A DNA stretch of 64,000 nt from Alkalihalobacillus trypoxylicola (GTDB lineage: Bacteria; Bacillota; Bacilli; Bacillales; Bacillaceae_D). The number at the start of each line of letters is the position of its first letter. Position 1 is the stretch's first letter. Below are positions 53,821 to 62,965 of this stretch, in pieces. Location of the stretch: NCBI RefSeq assembly GCF_001590785.1, contig NZ_LTAO01000023.1:266100-330099 (forward strand), in the 5' to 3' direction. Under the pieces are notes generated by a model. The model ran no database searches, had not been told where the DNA came from, and worked only from the letters and a program-made list of their open reading frames with translations. A program made the position numbers and the translations under genes.

Positions 53821-54089
53821 TGAGTGAATTTCATAATTGCTCTATTAACGAATAAAACCGAACGTTTCTTAATATAATATTTTTTTAACGTTTGCGAATT
53901 AACTTCTTGATTGAAACGGTAGGTAGTGACTCCCAAAGGATCAGCGCAGTCTGAAAATCCACTCTGGCAAGCTCTGCGTAGTCAGAGTTAGCTGAAGACA
54001 AGCCCTTGGGAAAGCATCTACCTAAAGTGAAAATCAAAAACCTAATCGTTCAGTTTTCATTATAAGATATGAATTATGAAATTGATTCA
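53821..54089 (-). repeat. MITE-like interspersed repeat, copy 3 (269 bp)
   Basis: Reverse orientation, starting TGAGTGAATTTCATAAT and ending ATTATGAAATTGATTCA. All internal arms present. It occupies the immediate upstream region of vpr; the only -10-like TATTAT (minus, 53813-53808) lies between it and the start, so the vpr -35 region is in the repeat or the promoter is beyond it. Confidence 0.88.
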
Positions 54090-54455
54090 AGTATAAATCT
54101 ATTAAAAAATAGTGAAATGAAAGAGAATACGCAAAACGTTAGAATGTTTAAACTATTCTAATAAATCGTATCCTCTTAATCTAATTCAATAAAAGTAGAA
54201 AATTACCTTGAATCGATCGTCTTATTTATTTTTAGTTAATTTTAAGTCTAAAAATATAAACTCTAAAAAAATGCTTCGTAACACTAAAAAGATCTATATC
54301 AAAAGTCATAAATCTTTATAATACTTTTTGTTTTATCACATTTTGATTCAAGCACTGTAAATACACGAATTTAAATGAGAAATAGTTGCCGTCTATAAGA
54401 TGTAAAAATATTAAGCAAAAGAAAAGAAAAAGTTTACAAAATCCCCTAAAACAAT

Positions 54456-54506
54456 GTTTGTTTACTAAACAAACTAAGTGTATAATGTAATTAGCAAGCG
54501 TTTACA
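54456..54506 (+). promoter_or_regulatory. xynB promoter with XylR-type operator and cre
   Basis: TTGTTT (54458-54463), 17-base spacer, TATAAT (54481-54486). GTTTGTTTA, C, TAAACAAAC (54456-54474) is a perfect palindrome like the xyl operators bound by Bacillus XylR, covering the -35. AGCAAGCGTTTACA (54493-54506) matches the cre pattern at 13 of 14 positions, just after the transcription start. The rest of 54090-54582 is AT-rich without features I recognise. Confidence 0.85.
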
Positions 54507-54645
54507 TTTTAATTATTAAAATCAATGTATACGTTTTTAATGAAACTAAGTTTTATCTTTAAATGAAGTTTATATAAGTGAATTGAACACATCACTTATT
54601 AGCTTCTTTAAAATACTTTTAAAAATAATGAAAGGTGGAAATATG

Positions 54646-56250
54646 ATGTCACTCATTCAAAACCCGATTTTAACTGGCTTTAATCCAGACCCTAGTATTT
54701 GTCGTGCAGGAGAAGATTACTATATTGCCGTTTCAACATTTGAATGGTTTCCAGGAGTTGGAATCTATCATTCTAGAGATTTAAAGAATTGGAAGCTTGT
54801 TTCACGCCCACTTAATAGAGTTAGTCAATTAGATATGCGCGGAAACCCAAATTCCGGCGGTATATGGGCTCCTGCTCTCTCTTATTCAGATGGTAAGTTT
54901 TGGCTCATTTATACAGACGTCAAAGTAGTCAATGGTCAGTGGAAGGATTGCCATAATTATTTAGTCACTTGTGATAGCATTGATGGTGAGTGGTCCGAGC
55001 CCATTCACATGAATAGTTCAGGGTTTGATCCTTCTCTATTCCACCATGACGATGGTAAAAAGTACTTTGTCAATATGGTTTGGGATCATCGAATGGGTAA
55101 TCATAGTTTTTATGGCATCGTATTACAAGAATATGATCACTCAAAAGAAAAACTAGTTGGAAAAAGAGAAGTCATTTTCAAGGGAACTGATATTAAATTA
55201 ACAGAAGCTCCCCACCTTTATAAAATAGGTGACTATTATTACTTATTAACCGCAGAAGGCGGAACAGAATTTGAACATCAAGCCACCATAGCTCGTTCAA
55301 AGGATATTTGGGGACCTTATGAGGTTCATCCTGAAAATCCATTAATTACATCCTACCCTTCTATTCGTAATCCATTGCAAAAAGCAGGGCATGCTTCTAT
55401 AGTACAAACTCATACAAATGAATGGTTTCTCGTTCACTTAACTGGTCGCCCTTTACCTAGAGAGGGTCAGCCATTAATCTTACCAAGAGGGTACTGTCCA
55501 CTTGGTCGAGAAACGGCTATACAGAGATTAGAATGGAAAAATGATTGGCCATATGTTGTTGGTGGAAATCAACCGGCATTGGAGATTGAAGGCCCTAATA
55601 TTGCGGAGCAACCTTGGGAGGAAGAGCCTGTTCTTGATGATTTTAATGACGAAAAATTAAGTCTACATTATCAATCCTTACGAATTCCTTTAGAAAGAAA
55701 TACCTTGTCATTGACCGACAATCCGGGTCACCTACGTCTTTACGGGAAAGAGTCGTTAACTTCACATTTTACTCAAGCCTATGTAGCTAGAAGATGGCAG
55801 CATTTCCGCTTCCAAGCTGAAACAAAGGTGAAATTCAATCCAGAAAGCTTTCAGCAAGCAGCTGGTGTAGTTAATTACTATAATACTGAAAACTGGACAA
55901 CCTTACAGGTCACATGGAATGAAGAAAAAGGTAGAATTCTTGATATTATGACATGCGATAACGGTAGCTTTGGTCAGCCTTTAAGAGGTCATGAAATCAT
56001 CGTTCCAGATTCCGTCGAGTATGTCTATATCAGAGTAAATGTAGAAACTCAACATTATCGCTATTCGTATTCATTCGACGGTCAAAACTGGAACCAAATT
56101 GAAATAGATTTTGACTCATACAAGCTATCTGATGATTATATTCGTGGAGGTGGTTTTTTCACAGGCGCCTTCGTTGGAATGCAATGTCAGGACTCAACAG
56201 GAGAAAGCCTTCACGCTGATTTCGACTATTTTAGCTATGAAGCCAAATAA
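54646..56250 (+). CDS. xynB: GH43 beta-xylosidase
   Basis: 534 residues. Five-blade catalytic domain with base Asp15 (NPDPS), Asp near 128 (SGFDPSLF) and acid Glu near 187 (LTEAPHLY), then a C-terminal beta-sandwich (about 320-530; [35 protein letters not shown]). The sequence reads very close to Bacillus XynB. No signal peptide, so it hydrolyses imported xylo-oligosaccharides to xylose. AAAGGTGG (54631-54638) favours ATG 54646 (or 54643). No xylose transport or XylA/B genes lie nearby. Confidence 0.95.
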   Translation: MSLIQNPILTGFNPDPSICRAGEDYYIAVSTFEWFPGVGIYHSRDLKNWKLVSRPLNRVSQLDMRGNPNSGGIWAPALSYSDGKFWLIYTDVKVVNGQWKDCHNYLVTCDSIDGEWSEPIHMNSSGFDPSLFHHDDGKKYFVNMVWDHRMGNHSFYGIVLQEYDHSKEKLVGKREVIFKGTDIKLTEAPHLYKIGDYYYLLTAEGGTEFEHQATIARSKDIWGPYEVHPENPLITSYPSIRNPLQKAGHASIVQTHTNEWFLVHLTGRPLPREGQPLILPRGYCPLGRETAIQRLEWKNDWPYVVGGNQPALEIEGPNIAEQPWEEEPVLDDFNDEKLSLHYQSLRIPLERNTLSLTDNPGHLRLYGKESLTSHFTQAYVARRWQHFRFQAETKVKFNPESFQQAAGVVNYYNTENWTTLQVTWNEEKGRILDIMTCDNGSFGQPLRGHEIIVPDSVEYVYIRVNVETQHYRYSYSFDGQNWNQIEIDFDSYKLSDDYIRGGGFFTGAFVGMQCQDSTGESLHADFDYFSYEAK

Positions 56251-56260
56251 ACGAACTCTA

Positions 56261-56490
56261 AAGTGCCGGGACTAAGAAACTCCTAAGTATTGATTTAGTC
56301 ATTTGTTCGATACCCCAAAACACTCCGGTATGGCGGCGCCGAACTAACTTTTTTAAAAGTGAATTTAGGCATGTCCACTTCATCCCACTGGAGTAAATGT
56401 GTCTTGCGTCCGCTAAAAGAACGTATTCTCAGAGGCAATACAGCAAGGCCCTTCTTCTTATAATAAGCAGGAAGGGCTTGTTCATTATTT
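56261..56490 (+). ncRNA. Candidate structured RNA, copy B (plus strand)
   Basis: Follows the xynB stop by 10 bp and ends in a terminator, CCCTTC...GAAGGG (about 56449-56475). Shared ordered blocks with 11341-11520: TGTTCG (56304-56309), GCCGAACTAAC (56338-56348), TGGAGT (56389-56394), TGTGTCT (56398-56404), CTAAA. Pairings: CGGGAC (56267-56272) with GTCCG (56408-56412); GTTCG with CGAAC (56340-56344); ATACC (56310-56314) with GGTAT (56327-56331). A local hairpin GACTAA...TTAGTC lies at the 5' side, and an inserted AAGTG...CACTT hairpin (56357-56380) is absent from copy A. No ORF. Confidence 0.5.
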
Positions 56491-56609
56491 ATTTCAAGTT
56501 TTGAGTGTTTAGCTCACTTTCTCTAAAAAAATAGTGGTAATCGCTTCGAACGATGACCTTCTCCACTAATTTTGGTCTCTTTTTTTGCGAAGTACTTTTC
56601 GACCTCGTT

Positions 56610-57335
56610 TTAATCTTTCTGAACAGCCTTAAAAGGACACCCCCCTTTTATAGGCTCACAATTATCACTTATAAAAAACTGCTTCCATTCATGATGATTC
56701 GGATCTCCGTAATGACTAATGTCTGGATGTTTAGGGATTTGATCCCACTTCTCTACACGCTCTCTGACTGCTTGGCGCGATTGAATACCCCCTAAATCTG
56801 TTCCTTCTAAGCCTTCAAAAATGATTCTTGGTTGAAACCCAATTACCATACTTTGCCCTAAGTCTCTTGTTTTTCTTTGTTTATAGGCTGGTGCATTCGC
56901 AAAAGCAAAAATAGACTGTTCATCAAAGCAAAAGCTCCATAAGTAATGGTTCGGATCACTCGGCGTGTGTAATGGCCATCTTTTTTTATCTTGGATATTT
57001 AAATATTGCATAACATCCCAAAAGTATTGACGATAATACTCTAAACTTTGTTCTTTTTCTTCTGGCTCTACAAATACAAAAAGCCCTCTTCTTACTAAAG
57101 GTCTCTCCTGAGTCAACAGCAAAAATTGCCTCAAGGTTCGTGGCAGCTCACTCCAATCAGCATGTGGCAAAAAGGAATATCGTAGCTCTCCCATCTTTTC
57201 AGCTCTTCTCCCAAAAAAACAAGGAAAATCATTCTTTATCACTACTTGTTTGAACTCGTCATAGCTTTTAAAGAACCAGCTCGGTAATGCCCTTTCTTTC
57301 ATACTTTGTTGATCCAATAATAAGCTTTGCTTCAA
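56610..57335 (-). CDS. YqcI/YcgG family protein
   Basis: About 241 residues. Family landmarks: FPCFFGRRAEKMGELRYSF near 37, LLLTQERPLVRRGLFVFVEP near 80, WPLHTPSDPNHYLWSFCFD near 125 and the Cys end CEPIKGGCPF. Function unknown; no catalytic motif is recognised. A TTG at 57335 with GAGAGGTG 7 bases upstream is chosen; the frame opens at 57356 without a ribosome site. Confidence 0.78.
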   Translation of the reverse strand: MKQSLLLDQQSMKERALPSWFFKSYDEFKQVVIKNDFPCFFGRRAEKMGELRYSFLPHADWSELPRTLRQFLLLTQERPLVRRGLFVFVEPEEKEQSLEYYRQYFWDVMQYLNIQDKKRWPLHTPSDPNHYLWSFCFDEQSIFAFANAPAYKQRKTRDLGQSMVIGFQPRIIFEGLEGTDLGGIQSRQAVRERVEKWDQIPKHPDISHYGDPNHHEWKQFFISDNCEPIKGGCPFKAVQKD

Positions 57336-57466
57336 TCGATTCACCTCTCTCATCACATTATATGAGAGGCTATTAATCTATAGACGACATAATTGAGATA
57401 AAAGTGTCTCTCTGTTCTAATTTTGTCCTAAAGAGCATGTACTATTTAATAAGGGGGTATGTGAAC

Positions 57467-58093
57467 ATGGACCACTTTTTATCATCTATTATTCTAGGAA
57501 TTAGTCTAGCTGCTCCAGTTGGTCCCGTTTGCATTGAGCTCGTTCGCAGAGGAATTAATGGTGGGTTTTTTAATGGTTTATCCGTTGGGCTTGGTGCAAT
57601 GTCTGCCGATTTTATTTTTATGATTTTTATCTTTTTAGGTTTACACCAATTTTTACAGCAAGTATATGTTCAGTTTTTTATGTATGGAATTGGGGCCATT
57701 ATCTTACTCTATTTAGCACTTCAATCCTTTTTAAATAATCAACAATTGACGACATTGTCAACTCCCTTATCTCATCAACACTCTAAGCTTCGTTACTCTT
57801 ATGGGGCCGGTCTATTCATTGCCTTATTAAACCCTATTAATATTCTTTTTTGGTTTGCTATTTACGGCTCTATCCTATCGGAACAAATCCATCAACCGCT
57901 AACGATCCTTTTCGGAAGTAGCCTATCTATATTTATAGGTATATTCATTTGGAATCTTAACCTTGCCTTCCTAGCACATTTCTTAAGCCACATTATGAAG
58001 CCTTCTTACTTCCGTTATATGAACATTTGTGCAGCCGTTATTTTAACTTATTTTTCTGTTCATTTTTTTATCAAAGCTTTTTTACTTATTTAA
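57467..58093 (+). CDS. LysE/RhtB-family amino-acid exporter
   Basis: 208 residues from ATG 57467 (AAGGGGG upstream). Six hydrophobic segments; the first two are separated by the family motif LGISLAAPVGPVCIELVRRGINGGFFNGLSVGLGAMSAD (quoted in parts: GPVCIELVRRG, GLSVGLGAMSAD), and LLNPINILFWFA is near 128. It likely exports an amino acid; substrate unknown. It is divergent from the YqcI/YcgG gene, and repeat copy 4 starts 2 bp after its stop. Confidence 0.85.
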   Translation: MDHFLSSIILGISLAAPVGPVCIELVRRGINGGFFNGLSVGLGAMSADFIFMIFIFLGLHQFLQQVYVQFFMYGIGAIILLYLALQSFLNNQQLTTLSTPLSHQHSKLRYSYGAGLFIALLNPINILFWFAIYGSILSEQIHQPLTILFGSSLSIFIGIFIWNLNLAFLAHFLSHIMKPSYFRYMNICAAVILTYFSVHFFIKAFLLI

Positions 58094-58094
58094 T

Positions 58095-58362
58095 TGAATC
58101 AATTTCATCATACATATCTTATAATGAAAATCGAACGATTTGGTTTTTGATTTTCACTTTAGGTAGATGCTTTCCCAAGGGCTTGTCTTCAGCTAACTCT
58201 GACTACGCAGAGCTTCGTCATAGTGGATCTTCAGACTGCGCTCATCCTTTGGGAGTCACTACCTACCGTTACAATCAAGAAGTAAATTAAAAACGTTTAA
58301 AACTTATTTTATAAGAAACGTTCGGTTTTATTCGTTTATAAAGCAATAATGAAATTCACTCA
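58095..58362 (+). repeat. MITE-like interspersed repeat, copy 4 (268 bp)
   Basis: Same ends and arms as copy 2, starting 2 bp after the LysE-type gene stop. The left hairpin arm is ACTCTGAC with GTCATAGT (one mismatch). It lies between convergent genes. Confidence 0.88.
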
Positions 58363-58395
58363 ATTGTTTGATGACTTAAAAAATCGTAAAAAAAA

Positions 58396-58428
58396 CAATT
58401 CTTCTGTCCTCATTGAACGGAAGAATTG
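58396..58428 (-). terminator. Terminator of MetNIQ-like operon
   Basis: CAATTCTTC pairs with GAAGAATTG (58396-58404 with 58420-58428); minus-strand tail TTTTTTTTAC. Confidence 0.9.
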
Positions 58429-58436
58429 CTTATTTA

Positions 58437-59264
58437 CTAAAATGCTGGAATCGCTGTTTCATCATAATTTACTTCTAAAAACTCACGTACAGCTTCACTT
58501 GTCATAGCTTCAGCTAGCTTCTGAACGGCTGCTGAATCCGCATTATCCTCTCTTGCTACTAAAGTAATGGCAAACTCATTGTCTGTACCTTCTGTTAGTA
58601 ATGCATCACTTTTGGGTGTAAGACCTAACGGAGAAGCATAGGCTGGTGTCATGACAACGGCTTCTGCATCATCATACATTCTTGAAAGCATCAATAAATC
58701 AACCTCTTCAAAATTATAATTTTTAGGATTATCGATTATATCTGCTTGTGTATAGTACTTCTCTTCTGTTTCAGCTAATGTGATGATTTCATGCTGAGCT
58801 AATAGTGCTAATGAGCGATCAATATTAGAAATATCATTCGCAATCGCAATCGTTGACCCTTCAGGCAAGTCTTCCATTGAATCGTAATCTTTAGCATACA
58901 CGCCATAATTGGCAAAGTATATTGGAACGATAGGTGTTAGCTCTGCATTCTGGTTTTCATTGAAGTCCTCCATATAAGGGACATGTTGAAAAAAGTTGGC
59001 ATCGACCTCATTTGCTGCTAGTGCAGCATTAGGTTGAACATTATCACCTAATACGACGATTTCTAAATCAATTCCTTCTTCTTCTAACATGGGTTTTACA
59101 AGTTCTAAAATCTCCGTCATCGGTGGAATTAACGAAGCCACTTTTAATGTTTCCTCAGCTTGTTCACTTTCGCCATCCGTTACTTGTTCCTGTAAATCCT
59201 CATCCTCTTGTCCGCACCCTGCTAACACAAGGAAGGATATAATCAAGATTAATAATTTCTTCAT
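58437..59264 (-). CDS. MetQ/NlpA-family substrate-binding lipoprotein
   Basis: 275 residues from ATG 59264 (GGAGGG 7 bases upstream). Lipoprotein signal MKKLLILIISFLVLAGCG with lipobox Cys17. NlpA fold: VLGDNVQPNAALAANEVDANFFQHVPY near 80, and FANYGVYAKDY near 120. It binds methionine or a similar amino acid outside the membrane and delivers it to the permease. Third gene of the operon. Confidence 0.9.
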   Translation of the reverse strand: MKKLLILIISFLVLAGCGQEDEDLQEQVTDGESEQAEETLKVASLIPPMTEILELVKPMLEEEGIDLEIVVLGDNVQPNAALAANEVDANFFQHVPYMEDFNENQNAELTPIVPIYFANYGVYAKDYDSMEDLPEGSTIAIANDISNIDRSLALLAQHEIITLAETEEKYYTQADIIDNPKNYNFEEVDLLMLSRMYDDAEAVVMTPAYASPLGLTPKSDALLTEGTDNEFAITLVAREDNADSAAVQKLAEAMTSEAVREFLEVNYDETAIPAF

Positions 59265-59283
59265 GTTGATTCCCTCCGAATCT

Positions 59284-59946
59284 TTATCGTTTATCAATGA
59301 TTCTTGCTATTGTTGTTCCAGTAAATTGAATCAGTTGTACAAGTATAACCATAATAACAATCATATACATCATTAATTCTGTTTCGAATCGTTGGTAGCC
59401 ATAGCGGATAGCAAAGTCTCCTATTCCCCCACCACCAACTACTCCCATAATCGTTGAATAGGAGATGAAGCTTATAATAGATGTCGTTAATCCAAGAACA
59501 AGTCCTGAACGAGCGTCAACATAGAGAAACTTGAAAATAATTTCTCTCACTGATGCTCCCATTGAGATCGCTGCTTCCATCACCCCTTTAGGTACATCTA
59601 ATAATGATTGTTCTACTAAACGTGAATAATGAGCAATAGCAATAATCGATAATGGAACCGTTGCAGCTGCCGTTCCAATTGCGGTTCCAATCACCAACCT
59701 TGTAAATGGGATTAAAAAAACGACCAATAACAAAAAAGGGAAAGAGCGAATAATATTCACTATTAAATTTAGAGCAGAAAATACAAATCGATTTTCTAAA
59801 ATCTGCCCTTTTCTACAAAGGTATAGTATTGTCCCAACAGGAAGTCCCAACAATACGGCAGCCAATATAGACACAGCGACCATCACAAAGGTTTCTCCGA
59901 TGGCCCCCAAAATTTGAGCTTCATATTGAATTAAAATTTCAGGCAT
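59284..59946 (-). CDS. MetI-like ABC permease
   Basis: 220 residues, five to six helices with the EAA loop MEAAISMGASVREIIFKFLYVDA (near 130). Membrane channel of a methionine-type importer. ATG 59946 overlaps the MetN stop by 8 bp; the frame opens 4 codons earlier, but that ATG abuts the ribosome site. Confidence 0.9.
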   Translation of the reverse strand: MPEILIQYEAQILGAIGETFVMVAVSILAAVLLGLPVGTILYLCRKGQILENRFVFSALNLIVNIIRSFPFLLLVVFLIPFTRLVIGTAIGTAAATVPLSIIAIAHYSRLVEQSLLDVPKGVMEAAISMGASVREIIFKFLYVDARSGLVLGLTTSIISFISYSTIMGVVGGGGIGDFAIRYGYQRFETELMMYMIVIMVILVQLIQFTGTTIARIIDKR

Positions 59947-60685
59947 GACTGCTCTCATCCTTCTTCAGCTGTTTAACAAAATATTGTGGACTGTTATCGA
60001 TCTGTGGGATACCGACAGGCTGTTGTTCTACCGTCTCATATATTTTTCCATCAGCCATTACTGCGACACGGTTACATACACTTTTAATCACATCCATCTC
60101 ATGGCTAACAATCACAATCGTCACACCAAGTGTTTGATTGATATTTTTTAAAACGGTCAAAATCTCTGCTGTCGTATTCGGATCTAGCGAGGATGTCGGT
60201 TCATCGCATAACAATACTTGTGGATTATTTGCCAACGCCCTAGCAATCGCCACTCGCTGTTTTTGTCCTCCACTCAGTTGCGCAGGATATTTCCCCTTAA
60301 ATCTTTCAAGACCAACAAAATGAAGACATTCCTCAACTCGAGCTTTTCTCTTGTTTTTAGGGAATCTAGCCAATTCTAAAGAAACAAACACATTTTCATA
60401 TACGGTTTTATTGGCAACTAAGTGAAAATGCTGAAAAATCATTCCAATCGATTGTCGTACTTGTCGGAGTCCTTTGCTGTTAAGACTCGTTAATTCTTGA
60501 TTTGTTACCTCTATCTTTCCTTCGTCTGGAACCTCCAATAAGTTCATCATTCGCAGTAAAGTTGATTTGCCAGCTCCACTTGCTCCTATAATTCCAAATA
60601 CTTCACCTTTATGTATATTCAGTGATACTGATTGGACGGCGACCTCTTTTGAATAGCTTTTACTCACTTGCTTCAATCGAATCAT
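59939..60685 (-). CDS. MetN-like ABC ATPase without NIL domain
   Basis: 248 residues. Walker A GASGAGKST near 39, signature LSGGQKQR near 139, Walker B VLLCDEPTSSLD near 160, switch His SHEMDVIK. Canonical MetN is about 340 residues with a C-terminal NIL methionine-sensing domain; this protein stops after the ATPase core, so that allosteric control is missing. ATG 60685 follows GGGGGATGGG. Confidence 0.88.
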   Translation of the reverse strand: MIRLKQVSKSYSKEVAVQSVSLNIHKGEVFGIIGASGAGKSTLLRMMNLLEVPDEGKIEVTNQELTSLNSKGLRQVRQSIGMIFQHFHLVANKTVYENVFVSLELARFPKNKRKARVEECLHFVGLERFKGKYPAQLSGGQKQRVAIARALANNPQVLLCDEPTSSLDPNTTAEILTVLKNINQTLGVTIVIVSHEMDVIKSVCNRVAVMADGKIYETVEQQPVGIPQIDNSPQYFVKQLKKDESSHA

Positions 60686-60781
60686 AATAAACCCATCCCC
60701 CATTTTAAAAGGACAATCATAACGTCACTCATTATAGCTTAACCCAAATCTGATGTCACTTACGAAAACCTAAAAAAATAA

Positions 60782-60814
60782 ACCGGCGCGAAGTTCATAT
60801 CTCTTCACGACGGT
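60782..60814 (-). terminator. Terminator of nupC
   Basis: ACCGGCGCGAAG and CTTCACGACGGT form a stem with two mismatches (60782-60793 with 60803-60814); minus-strand tail TTTATTTTTTT. Confidence 0.8.
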
Positions 60815-60829
60815 CCTCATTGATTTATT

Positions 60830-62047
60830 TTAAAAAAACATACCTGCAATTGAAGCACTCAACAGAGACACTAGCATACCCGCTGCCACTGCTCTTAAAC
60901 CTATTTTAGCAATTTCACTTCGACGGCTTGGAGCTAGTCCACCTAGACCTCCTAATAAAATAGCCATTGAGCTGAAGTTAGCAAAGCCGCAAAGAGCAAA
61001 ACTTACAACCAACACGGTCTTATCTGACAGAATATCAATTTGTGGTGCAAATGCCGAATAGGCAACAAATTCATTTAAAACAAGCTTCTGACCGATAAAG
61101 CTTCCTGCTGTAACGGCTTCTTCCCAAGGTACACCAACAGCAAAGGCAATAGGTGCAAAAACGAAACCTAAAATTCCTTCCAGGGTAATGCCACCGAAGC
61201 CAAACACTCCGCCAATTCCACCTAATATTCCATTAACTAAAGCAATTAAGGCAATAAACGCTAATAACATTGCCCCCACATTTAATGCAAGCTTCAGACC
61301 ATCTGCAGCCCCTTTTGCTGCTGCATCAATCACATTCACAGCTTTTTCGTCTTCTTCAACCTCTACTTCTTTTTCAGTAGTAGTTGGCTCTTCCGTTTCT
61401 GGTAGCATAATTTTGGCCATTACTAATCCACCAGGAGCAGCCATAAAACACGCAGCCAACAAATATTCAAGTGGGACACCTAATAATGAATACCCTACCA
61501 ATACAGATCCGGCTACGGATGCTAGCCCTCCTGTCATAACGGCAAATAGCTCTGAAATAGTCAAATTCTTTAAGTATGGTTTAATAACTAAAGGGGCTTC
61601 TGTTTGACCAACAAAAATATTTGCAGCTGCAGACATTGATTCTGTTTGACTGGTTCCTAATAATTTCGAAAGACCCCCACCAATAATTTTAATAAACCAC
61701 TGCATAATTCCAAGATGATATAAAACAGAGATTAAAGCCGAAAAGAAAATGATAACGGTTAAAACTTGAAACGCAAAAATCATCCCAAATTGATCGGGCT
61801 CACCTAAAGGACCGAACAAAAAGGTTGCTCCCTCTTGAGAGAAATTGATAATATCTTGTATCCTCATCGTTACCCAATTTAATGCCGCTCTTCCCAAATC
61901 CCATTCTAAAACGATGAACGCAAAAGTGATTTGGATAGCTAGTCCAACTAATATCGTTCTAAAATTAAGAGATTTTTTCTTTGTAGAAAATAGAAACGCT
62001 AATCCTAAAACAACAATGATTCCAAACAAACCCCAAATGATATTCAT
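60830..62047 (-). CDS. nupC: NupC-family nucleoside transporter
   Basis: 405 residues from ATG 62047 (GAGGTGAGG upstream). Concentrative nucleoside transporter with about ten helices, [15 protein letters not shown] near 150 and [10 protein letters not shown] near 325 as substrate/cation sites. It imports nucleosides with protons or sodium. An acidic cytoplasmic loop ([15 protein letters not shown] near 225) is longer than usual. The frame opens at 62110 without a ribosome site. Confidence 0.92.
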   Translation of the reverse strand: MNIIWGLFGIIVVLGLAFLFSTKKKSLNFRTILVGLAIQITFAFIVLEWDLGRAALNWVTMRIQDIINFSQEGATFLFGPLGEPDQFGMIFAFQVLTVIIFFSALISVLYHLGIMQWFIKIIGGGLSKLLGTSQTESMSAAANIFVGQTEAPLVIKPYLKNLTISELFAVMTGGLASVAGSVLVGYSLLGVPLEYLLAACFMAAPGGLVMAKIMLPETEEPTTTEKEVEVEEDEKAVNVIDAAAKGAADGLKLALNVGAMLLAFIALIALVNGILGGIGGVFGFGGITLEGILGFVFAPIAFAVGVPWEEAVTAGSFIGQKLVLNEFVAYSAFAPQIDILSDKTVLVVSFALCGFANFSSMAILLGGLGGLAPSRRSEIAKIGLRAVAAGMLVSLLSASIAGMFF

Positions 62048-62203
62048 TTCCTCACCTCTACTTGTGCATATAGACTCTAAGTTAGCATTCCCTTTCTGCT
62101 CCAAAGTCAATCATTTACTCGCTTTTGTCAAGGTATTGGCCAATATTCGTACCAAAAACAAACCATAATTCCTAGATTTTAAGGCAGGATTCGAAATTAA
62201 TCA

Positions 62204-62257
62204 TTGACGAAAAAAATAAATAATGATACATTCATTAAAACGGACCGACGGTCGGTC
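62204..62257 (+). promoter_or_regulatory. Promoter and TetR operator of ABC exporter operon
   Basis: TTGACG (62204-62209), 17-base spacer, TACATT (62227-62232). GACCGAC, G, GTCGGTC (62243-62257) is a perfect palindrome at the transcription start, the typical target of TetR-family repressors, just before the regulator gene. Confidence 0.8.
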
Positions 62258-62280
62258 TAGTTATTTTTTGGAGGAATTAT

Positions 62281-62922
62281 GTGATGAGGATAACTAAGGA
62301 TTCTGATAATAGAAAAAAAGAGATTATGGATGCTGCCGAGCTTCTTTTTGTCACGAAAGGCTATACCCAAACAACCGTTAACAATATTTTGCAAGAGGTA
62401 GGAATTGCAAAAGGAACATTCTATCACCATTTTCAGTCGAAGGAAGAAGTTATGGATGCGATTGTCAATAGGTTTATCAAACAGGCGGTTGATTCAGCTC
62501 AAAATATTGCTAACACCCATGACTTAAGTGCACCAGAAAAACTCCTTTATATTTTTATGCCTAATCAAGAAAATCAGCATAAAAAAGAAGTGGCAGAGCA
62601 ATTCCATACAGTTAACAACGCTGAAATGCATCAAAAAAGCATTGTAGAAACCATCATGCAGCTAACGCCCATTATTACGACCATTATTGAGCAAGGAAAT
62701 AAGGAAGGTCATTTTTCTACCCCTTTCCCTAAGGAAACTGTAGAATTTTTACTCGTTTCCTCACAATTTTTATTCGATGAAGGCATTTTTGAATGGACAC
62801 CAGAGGAGCAGATGAATAAGGCAATTGCCTTTTCTCATATTATTGAAACCACTCTTGGTGCAAAAAAAGGAACATTTGATTTTATCAAAGACGTCTTAAC
62901 TGGCTCGACAGAAAATGATTAA
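62281..62922 (+). CDS. TetR-family repressor
   Basis: 213 residues. Helix-turn-helix near 25-55 (YTQTTVNNILQEVGIAKGTFYHHFQSKEE); a ligand-binding helical C-terminal domain. It heads an operon with an ABC exporter and likely represses it from the palindrome at 62243. GTG 62281 is 6 bases from GGAGG; ATG 62284 is an alternative. Confidence 0.9.
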   Translation: MMRITKDSDNRKKEIMDAAELLFVTKGYTQTTVNNILQEVGIAKGTFYHHFQSKEEVMDAIVNRFIKQAVDSAQNIANTHDLSAPEKLLYIFMPNQENQHKKEVAEQFHTVNNAEMHQKSIVETIMQLTPIITTIIEQGNKEGHFSTPFPKETVEFLLVSSQFLFDEGIFEWTPEEQMNKAIAFSHIIETTLGAKKGTFDFIKDVLTGSTEND

Positions 62923-62965
62923 AAACAACTGGGTTTGATTGTATGGCATAAAAGGAGGGATAAGG

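Noticed and set aside
60704-60829. S-box or T-box leader for the MetNIQ-like operon
   Set aside because: The gap is only 126 bp, is partly taken by the nupC terminator, and has none of the conserved leader elements.
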